Position numbers and translations under genes: made by a program. Below are positions 58,734 to 64,000 of a DNA stretch of 64,000 bases, piece after piece. This stretch comes from Bradyrhizobium sp. AUGA SZCCT0176. Its GTDB lineage: Bacteria > Pseudomonadota > Alphaproteobacteria > Rhizobiales > Xanthobacteraceae. The stretch is taken from the NCBI RefSeq assembly GCF_018130145.1, contig NZ_JAFCMB010000012.1:1-64000 (forward strand), in the 5' to 3' direction. Below the pieces are notes generated by a model. The model did no database searches. It was not told where the DNA came from and worked only from the letters and a program-made list of their open reading frames with translations. Positions within the stretch are counted from its first letter, which is position 1. Each line of letters starts with the position of its first letter.

Positions 58734-58861
58734 GTCGTCCCGGCGGGGACCCATACGCCGCGGCCGTTGTGATACGGCAAGCGGCTAGAGACTCCTAAAC
58801 AACAAACGTCGGTGGGTCCCCCGATGCGCAATTGCGCATCTGAGCTCAAGGCCGGGACGAC
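58734..58861. repeat. Dispersed palindromic repeat, GTCGTCCC family (copy 2)
   Basis: Begins GTCGTCCCGGCGGGGACCCATA and ends GGCCGGGACGAC, with inner ATGCGCAATTGCGCAT. Same family as 27051-27171 but with a different centre. Confidence 0.78.
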
Positions 58862-58868
58862 GCGAGAT

Positions 58869-60116
58869 CTAACCAAACCCATCGCTTTCGATCTTCCGGA
58901 TACTCCCGACATCGAGCAGATGCGCGCCAAAACCGCCGCGCGCCAGTTTGATCGCTGACGACGGCGAGGCCAGCAGAAATGCAGCGGTCATCGCCAACGG
59001 CACGGCGCTGAACCAGTCCAGCCGTACCGGCGTGAGTTCTTCGCGGCTGCCGGCATAGGGGCCGCTGGCGGTAAACACCCGGCCGCATTCCCGGATAATA
59101 TCGCCCCGCGTGCCGCCGCGCGATGCGCAACCGAGCAGCGCCTGCATCGCCAGATGCGTGAGCACGCCCTCGCGGCTTTCCGGCAGCGGCTCCGGCGTCT
59201 CGCCTTGCGAGACACGCAGCAGCAACCCAACGAGATCAATGCCGGCGCGGTAGGCGTTGACCGGCTCGACCAGCCGCGGGTTGCAATCGATCAGGAGCGG
59301 CGCCGTACCATCGTCGGGCATGATAAAATCGACCGACAACGCACCGTGCCAGCCGAGTTGCCCGCCGATCGTCTCGAGATAGGCGCGCACTATCGGCCGG
59401 CCCACGCTTTGCTTGATCGCCTCGCCGCCACCGACGCCGGCAGCGACTTGCCGATAGGCATGAAAGCCGACCAGCCGTCCCCGGCAAAACACCGACTGCG
59501 CCTTCTCGGTGGTGCCCGTGATGAGGTCCTGCGCCAGCACCTCGCCCGCGAACGCATCGCCGGCGTCGAGATCACACAGTGCTATTTCCAGATCATCCGT
59601 ATTGCGCACGAACCAGACGCCGCGGCTTGCGGTGCCGATCGAGGTCTTGACCACGGCTGGAAAACCGATGGCGTCGCGCAGCGCCCGTGCAGATTTGACG
59701 ATCCGCGTCGGCGGCTGCGGCAGCTTCCATTGATCGAGCAACCGGCTGAATCCGGCCTTGCTGTGCGCGGTGCGATAGCTCTCGAATGAAGGCAACGCAA
59801 CACCGGTACGGCCTTCCAATCGCGCGCGCATCCGCGCAAACAGAAAACCCTGCTCATGCGTCGGCAGCAGCACGTCGAAACGTTCGCGCGCCAGCAATTG
59901 TTCGACAAACGCCAGAAATCCGGCGGGGTCTGTGCGCAGGCCCGGGCAGCGGTGAAATTTGCGGACGAAGCGTGAGAACCGCGCCAGGCAATGGGCGGAG
60001 GGATCGCAAACCTCGACATGATGGCCCGACAGGCCCAGTATCGTGATGGCCTCGCGGGCTGAGGTACTGGAACCTTCTGACACCAGCACCCGGAGCGGCT
60101 TCCCCGGATCGATCAT
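58869..60116 (-). CDS. ATP-grasp enzyme of unknown substrate
   Basis: 415 aa. An N-terminal pre-ATP-grasp Rossmann-like domain begins LRVLVSEGSSTSAREAITILGLSGHHVEVCDPS. ATP-grasp core: FPAVVKTSIGTASRGVWFVRN (nucleotide lysine), EVLAQDLITGTTEKAQSVFCRGRLVGFHAYRQVAAGVGGGEAIKQS, then the Mg-binding LSVDFIMPDDGTAPLLIDCNPRLVEPVNAY. It probably forms a carboxylate-amine or similar bond via acyl phosphate. It resembles carbamoyl-phosphate-synthase-like ATP-grasp ligases. The 190 bp upstream, shared with a divergent MFS gene, shows no other feature. Confidence 0.75.
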   Translation of the reverse strand: MIDPGKPLRVLVSEGSSTSAREAITILGLSGHHVEVCDPSAHCLARFSRFVRKFHRCPGLRTDPAGFLAFVEQLLARERFDVLLPTHEQGFLFARMRARLEGRTGVALPSFESYRTAHSKAGFSRLLDQWKLPQPPTRIVKSARALRDAIGFPAVVKTSIGTASRGVWFVRNTDDLEIALCDLDAGDAFAGEVLAQDLITGTTEKAQSVFCRGRLVGFHAYRQVAAGVGGGEAIKQSVGRPIVRAYLETIGGQLGWHGALSVDFIMPDDGTAPLLIDCNPRLVEPVNAYRAGIDLVGLLLRVSQGETPEPLPESREGVLTHLAMQALLGCASRGGTRGDIIRECGRVFTASGPYAGSREELTPVRLDWFSAVPLAMTAAFLLASPSSAIKLARGGFGAHLLDVGSIRKIESDGFG

Positions 60117-60305
60117 GCCGGATCATTGCCGCGCCAGCCGACTTTGTCCCTGAACTTATTGACGCATTTGGCCCCTTCCGCGCCCTGCGGGGGCAGCCAT
60201 GCAGCGGTATTCATGGACAAATAACGGCTAACCACTATTTTCGGCGGGCATTTTCAAAAGCCAGCCTTTGCCGGGCCGTATATCGAGACGGGGTTTGACG
60301 CTGAT

Positions 60306-61544
60306 ATGGTCGATGTTCTGACCGCACCGCAGCACGTGAAAGCGGACAGTTCTCTGCGCACGCTGGCGGGAATTTCGGTGGCCCATTGGGTCAGCCATTT
60401 CCATATCTTCGTGCTGCCGATGCTGTTTCCTTACCTCAAGGCACAACTCGGCGTCGGCTACATCGAGCTCGGCTTCGCCCTGACCGTGTTCGGGCTGGTG
60501 TCTGGTCTCACCCAGGCGCCGATCGGCTATCTCGCCGACCATATCGGCGCGCGCAAGGTGCTGTTGATCGGCCTTTGTGTCGGCGGTCTCGCGCTGATCA
60601 TGCTCGGCATGCATCTGAGCTACACGTCGCTGATCGTCTGCGCTGCGCTGCTCGGGCTCGCCAACAGCGTCTATCACCCCTGCGACTACGCCATCCTCTC
60701 GGCGCATATGGATGTAAGGCGGATGGGTCGCGCGTTTTCGATCCACACTTTTGCGGGCTTCCTCGGCGGCGCGGTGGCGCCCGCGATCATGGCAGCACTG
60801 GTGGCGTGGCTTGGCGGCCTCGGCGCGCTGATCGTGGCCGGCGCCGTCGGCCCTGTGGTGGCGCTGCTGTTGATCGTGGTCGGCATTCCCGATGCGAGCT
60901 CGGCCGACCGCAAAGTGGATGGCGCGACACCCCACAGGCAAAGCGTCATCACGCCGGCGATCATCATGCTGACGTTCTTCTTCATGCTGCTGGGTCTCTC
61001 CAACGCCGGCATCAGCAATTTCGGCGTGGTCGCGCTGATGAGCGGCTATGGCGTGACATTCTCGGCCGCCAATATCGCGCTGACGGCGTTTCTCGGCGCC
61101 AGTGCGGCGGGCGTGCTGGCCGGCGGCTATCTCGCCGACCGCACCACGCGCCACGGACAGGTCGCGGCCGGCTGCTTTGGCATCAACGCACTCATCATGC
61201 TGGTGATTGCTACGACCACCTTGCCGTCGGTGGTGCTGACCGCGGCGATGGGAATTGCCGGGTTCCTCGGCGGCGTGATCGCGCCCTCCCGCGACATGCT
61301 GGTGCGCAACGCCGCCCCTCCGGGTGCGGCCGGCCGTGCGTTCGGCATCGTCTCCACCGGCTTCAACTTCAGCGGCATTCTGAGCCCGCTATTGTTCGGC
61401 TGGATCATGGACCAGCACCTGCCGCATTGGGTGTTCGGCGCCTCCGTCGCCTTCATGGTCCTAACGGTACTGCTCGCATTGATCACCGACCGCAAACCGA
61501 AAACGCGGTCGGAGGGCCCGGTCACAAGCGTGATGCATTCCTGA
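60306..61544 (+). CDS. Major facilitator superfamily transporter
   Basis: 412 aa, twelve predicted membrane helices. Motif A-like YLADHIGARKVLLIG between helices 2 and 3 and YLADRTTRHGQVAAGCFG in the second half. SNSVYHPCDYAILSAHMDVRRMGRAFSIHTFAGFLGGAVAP follows helix 4. The substrate is unknown. It is followed after an inverted repeat by a D-aminoacylase-type amidohydrolase on the same strand, suggesting uptake of that enzyme's substrate. Confidence 0.85.
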   Translation: MVDVLTAPQHVKADSSLRTLAGISVAHWVSHFHIFVLPMLFPYLKAQLGVGYIELGFALTVFGLVSGLTQAPIGYLADHIGARKVLLIGLCVGGLALIMLGMHLSYTSLIVCAALLGLANSVYHPCDYAILSAHMDVRRMGRAFSIHTFAGFLGGAVAPAIMAALVAWLGGLGALIVAGAVGPVVALLLIVVGIPDASSADRKVDGATPHRQSVITPAIIMLTFFFMLLGLSNAGISNFGVVALMSGYGVTFSAANIALTAFLGASAAGVLAGGYLADRTTRHGQVAAGCFGINALIMLVIATTTLPSVVLTAAMGIAGFLGGVIAPSRDMLVRNAAPPGAAGRAFGIVSTGFNFSGILSPLLFGWIMDQHLPHWVFGASVAFMVLTVLLALITDRKPKTRSEGPVTSVMHS

Positions 61545-61559
61545 ACCTCAATCCCGGCG

Positions 61560-61597
61560 GTTGACTGCATCAGGGGATATCAGATGATGCAGTCAAC
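61560..61597. terminator. Perfect 13-bp inverted repeat between MFS and amidohydrolase genes
   Basis: GTTGACTGCATCA (61560-61572) and TGATGCAGTCAAC (61585-61597) flank a 12-base loop and are followed by AAAATTTC. It could be a terminator after the MFS gene or, given the symmetry and the amidohydrolase start 28 bp on, an operator. Direction is undecided. Confidence 0.6.
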
Positions 61598-61624
61598 AAA
61601 ATTTCAAACCCGGGATGAATCGCC

Positions 61625-63367
61625 ATGACCAGTTCCCATGATCTCGTGATCCGTGGCGGCAATATTGCCGATGGCAAGGGCGGCGACCTCAATGAAGCCG
61701 ATATCGCCATCTCGGGCGGCCGCATCACCGAGGTCGGCAAGGTTTCCGGGAAAGGCAAGGAAGAGATCGACGCCCGGGGCAAACTGGTCACACCCGGCTT
61801 CGTCGACGTCCACACCCATTATGACGGCCAGGTCACCTGGAGCCAGGAGATTACGCCGTCGTCGCAGAACGGCGTCACCACAGCGATCATGGGCAATTGC
61901 GGCGTCGGCTTCGCGCCGTGCCGGCCGAGCGACCATGTCCGCCTGATCCAGCTGATGGAAGGCGTCGAGGATATTCCGGAGCCGGTGTTGAGCGCCGGCA
62001 TTCCCTGGGCCTGGGAAAGCTTTCCGGATTACATGGAGTGGCTGTCGAAAAGGAATTTCGACATGGATGTCGGCGCGCAGCTGCCGCACGCGGCCTTGCG
62101 CGTCTATGTGATGGGCGACCGCGGCGCGCGCCGCGATCCCTCCACGCCTGACGACAACAAGGCGATGGCGGCGCTCGCCGCCGACGCCGTGCGCGCGGGC
62201 GCACTCGGTTTCTCGACCTCGCGCACCCTCAACCACCGCACATCGACCGGCGACTACACGCCGACCTTGAAGGCCGGCGAGGACGAGCTGACCGCGATTG
62301 CCGCCGCGATGCACGGCCAGGGCCGCAGCGTGCTGCAATTCGTGCTCGATCTCTCCACCCTCAACGAAGATCTGCCGATGATGCTGCGGGTGGCCGAGAA
62401 CACCAAAATCCCGGTGTCGTTCTCGATCACGCAAAACGACAAGGCGCCGCAGCGCTGGCGCCAGACGCTCGACACCATCGCGGAGGCTTCCGCGCGCGGC
62501 CTGTCGATCACCGCGCAGATCGCCGCCCGCCCGGTCGGGCTGATGCTGGGCCTCGAATTGTCGCGCAACCCGTTCCAGACCCATCCGAGCTATCAGGCGA
62601 TCGCGAAACTGCCGTTGAAGGAGCGGCTGGCACGTTTGCACCAGGCGGAAGTGCGCGCCGCGATCCTGAGCGAACACGCGACCGCGACCGATGACCCGCT
62701 GTTCTTCCGGCCGAACTACGACAAGATGTATCTGCTCGGCAATCCCCCTGATTACGAACAGCCGCCGGAAAATACGTTGGGCGCGCAGGCCCGCCGCTTG
62801 GGCAAGCAGGCGGAAGAGCTGGCCTACGACGCGATGCTCACCGACGACGGCCGCGGCATGCTCTACGTGCCGTTCCTCAATTATGCCGACGGCAATCTCG
62901 ATGCGACGCGCGAGATGCTGCGCGACCCGAACGCGGTGCCGGGCCTTTCCGACGGCGGCGCGCATTGCGGCATCATCTGCGATGCAAGCTTCCCGACCTA
63001 CCTTCTGACGCACTGGACCCGCGACCGCAGCCGCGGCGAAAAACTCTCGATCCCGTTCGTGGTCGCGGCGCAGTCGCGCAAGACCGCGCTCTCGGTCGGC
63101 CTCTACGATCGCGGCGTGATCGCGCCGGGCTTCAAGGCCGACGTCAACGTGATCGACTACGACAAATTGCATCTGCATCCACCGAAGGTACATTACGATT
63201 TGCCGGTCGGCGGCCGCCGGCTGATGCAGCAGGTCGACGGCTATGACGCCACCATCGTCTCCGGCGTGGTGACGCAGCGCGGCGGCAAGGCCACCGGCGC
63301 ACGCCCCGGCAAACTGGTGCGCGGCGCGCAGGGTATCCAGCCGAAGTTTGGCGCGGCGGCGAGCTGA
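61625..63367 (+). CDS. Amidohydrolase, N-acyl-D-amino-acid deacylase/D-aminoacylase family
   Basis: 580 aa. The N-terminal composite beta domain begins LVIRGGNIADGKGGDLNEADIAISGGRI. The metal site HxH is in TPGFVDVHTHYDGQVTW, and a conserved GVTTAIMGNCGVGFAPCRP block contains a possible metal-bridging cysteine. SFSITQNDK and LSDGGAHCGIICDASFPTYLLTHW follow, with the C-terminal GVIAPGFKADVNVIDYD returning to the beta domain. Family role: zinc-dependent hydrolysis of an N-acyl bond or related amide. The true substrate is unknown. Preceded by an MFS gene. Confidence 0.9.
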   Translation: MTSSHDLVIRGGNIADGKGGDLNEADIAISGGRITEVGKVSGKGKEEIDARGKLVTPGFVDVHTHYDGQVTWSQEITPSSQNGVTTAIMGNCGVGFAPCRPSDHVRLIQLMEGVEDIPEPVLSAGIPWAWESFPDYMEWLSKRNFDMDVGAQLPHAALRVYVMGDRGARRDPSTPDDNKAMAALAADAVRAGALGFSTSRTLNHRTSTGDYTPTLKAGEDELTAIAAAMHGQGRSVLQFVLDLSTLNEDLPMMLRVAENTKIPVSFSITQNDKAPQRWRQTLDTIAEASARGLSITAQIAARPVGLMLGLELSRNPFQTHPSYQAIAKLPLKERLARLHQAEVRAAILSEHATATDDPLFFRPNYDKMYLLGNPPDYEQPPENTLGAQARRLGKQAEELAYDAMLTDDGRGMLYVPFLNYADGNLDATREMLRDPNAVPGLSDGGAHCGIICDASFPTYLLTHWTRDRSRGEKLSIPFVVAAQSRKTALSVGLYDRGVIAPGFKADVNVIDYDKLHLHPPKVHYDLPVGGRRLMQQVDGYDATIVSGVVTQRGGKATGARPGKLVRGAQGIQPKFGAAAS

Positions 63368-63456
63368 CGCAGGTTCGGCTTAGCCGCAATCGAGGTCGAT
63401 CGCGTTACCGCGCTTCGACACCCAACGTCGCAACGCTCGTTCCAGCTCGCCGCGGA

Positions 63457-63648
63457 TCAGGCGCCGCCAAACTTGGACGGATCATTGTAGCTCGGGGTCT
63501 GGTCCTGCAGCACGGGCGGGAAGCGCGGGTCCACAGGCTGGACGGGACGGACAATGACATGTCGCGGCTTGGCGTGATGCACCTTCTTTGCGGCGCTGGC
63601 AGAAGCACTAAAGGCGATCAAAACACCTAGGGCCAACACAAAACGCAT
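63457..63648 (-). CDS. Small exported proline/histidine-rich protein
   Basis: 63 aa from ATG 63648 (AGGATATTT upstream). Signal peptide 1-19 (MRFVLALGVLIAFSASASA). Mature part KKVHHAKPRHVIVRPVQPVDPRFPPVLQDQTPSYNDPSKFGG is short, basic and proline-rich. Function unknown; similar tiny secreted proteins occur in Bradyrhizobium. Confidence 0.65.
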   Translation of the reverse strand: MRFVLALGVLIAFSASASAAKKVHHAKPRHVIVRPVQPVDPRFPPVLQDQTPSYNDPSKFGGA

Positions 63649-63663
63649 CGCAAATATCCTTTA

Positions 63664-63693
63664 ATCAGCTACCCCGTTTGATCAGCTACCCCG
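63664..63693. repeat. Tandem direct repeat ATCAGCTACCCCG
   Basis: The 13-base word occurs at 63664-63676 and again at 63681-63693, 17 bp apart, just upstream of the small exported protein gene (minus strand). Confidence 0.6.
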
Positions 63694-63756
63694 CTTCCCA
63701 TGTGTAGGGCGGAACGCAGCGCCGCAATCTGTGACGGCATCAGGATCGCTCAAATC

Positions 63757-63846
63757 GGGGTGATCGCAAGGCACAGGCGCACGCCCGGGCAAACCGCTGC
63801 GCGGGGGCGCAGGGGTGTCACAACCGAAGTTTGGCGCCTCGGCGCG
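63757..63846 (+). pseudogene. Decayed copy of the 3' end of the amidohydrolase gene
   Basis: Positions 63777-63846 align with the last ~70 bases of the amidohydrolase gene (63297-63366): shared words include GGCGCACGCCC, GGCAAAC, TGCGCGG, GCGCAGGG and CCGAAGTTTGGCGC, with scattered substitutions and small indels that break the frame. It is interpreted as the tail of a lost tandem duplicate or a rearrangement scar. No other gene is seen in 63649-63846. Confidence 0.7.
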
Positions 63847-64000
63847 TCAGGCCTTGGTCGCAGCCTCAGTCACGAACTGATGACCGACCCACCATACGGA
63901 TTGGCGGGGATTCAATGCCTCATGCAGCATGGCGTATCCGCAGGCCTTGAACACGATTTCGCTCAGCGCCGCCGTGAGAAGCTTGCGGCCGTCCTTGTGC
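63847..64000 (-). CDS. Partial gene of unknown function, 3' end only
   Basis: An open frame enters from the right edge and ends at a TGA at 63847-63849, giving about 50 C-terminal residues: HKDGRKLLTAALSEIVFKACG, then YAMLHEALNPRQSVWWVGHQ and a short FVTEAATKA end. Codon use is like the neighbours. No family is recognised from this fragment. Confidence 0.55.
   Translation of the reverse strand, partial: HKDGRKLLTAALSEIVFKACGYAMLHEALNPRQSVWWVGHQFVTEAATKA

Noticed and set aside
61604-63193. 529-codon minus-strand frame
   Set aside because: Antisense shadow of the D-aminoacylase-type gene.
1-64000. tRNA, rRNA, IS element, integrase, phage or CRISPR features
   Set aside because: No cloverleaf, rRNA segment, transposase/integrase motif or regularly spaced repeat-spacer array was seen on either strand. 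The repeats found are single dispersed hairpins.

Overview
The window looks like a chromosomal segment of a Bradyrhizobium/Rhodopseudomonas-type alphaproteobacterium. The evidence is high GC, dense short operons, many periplasmic binding proteins, a CYP199A-type P450 with its own [2Fe-2S] ferredoxin, a monoheme-type sox cluster, and several families of dispersed palindromic intergenic repeats (GTCATGCCCGGG..., GTCGTCCC..., CGTCATTGCGAG..., GCATGATCCGGAAAAG...) that I associate with Bradyrhizobium. The species assignment is inference. I saw no rRNA, tRNA, IS element, phage gene or CRISPR array.

Layout. (1) 108-8359: uptake and activation of lignin-type aromatic acids. It holds a P450, ferredoxin and binding-protein operon, a second paralogous binding protein, a feruloyl-CoA synthase-type ligase and three MarR regulators. 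(2) 8624-18619: a nitrogen-compound cluster of allophanate hydrolase (AtzF-like), FCD-type GntR regulator, AtzH-like, AtzE-like and AtzG-like proteins, and a complete dipeptide-type ABC importer with a Tat-exported binding protein. (3) 18857-28376: a phosphotransferase-like gene, an orphan UgpB-type binding protein, an orphan DctP-type binding protein fused by overlap to a three-protein kinase cascade, an ECF sigma factor and a small exported protein. (4) 28600-34646: a cupredoxin, a membrane protein, a cyanide-insensitive bd-type quinol oxidase operon with its small DUF2474 subunit, an L,D-transpeptidase and an orphan amino-acid binding protein. (5) 34773-42486: two acyl-CoA dehydrogenases, a CMD-family and a VOC-family protein, two MFS transporters, an NTF2-like protein and a DUF938 methyltransferase.

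(6) 42496-50887: thiosulfate/sulfide oxidation. A dithiol ArsR repressor faces soxCD-XYZA-K-B, followed by a periplasmic DsrE-like protein and a persulfide dioxygenase-rhodanese fusion. (7) 50945-56325: cobalamin uptake. A BtuF/D/C-type ABC importer is divergent from a TonB receptor preceded by a clear cobalamin riboswitch. (8) 56423-64000: uncharacterised proteins, including two overlapping paralogous small basic proteins, an ATP-grasp enzyme, an MFS transporter, a D-aminoacylase-type amidohydrolase and, at the right edge, a partial gene. A decayed copy of the amidohydrolase 3' end lies just before the edge.

The strongest candidates for something under-described are the AtzGEH-AtzF-Dpp cluster without a ring-opening enzyme, the solute-binding-protein-coupled kinase cascade that lacks TRAP membrane subunits, the sulfur cluster extension with DsrE and persulfide dioxygenase, and the general pattern of five orphan solute-binding proteins in 64 kb.
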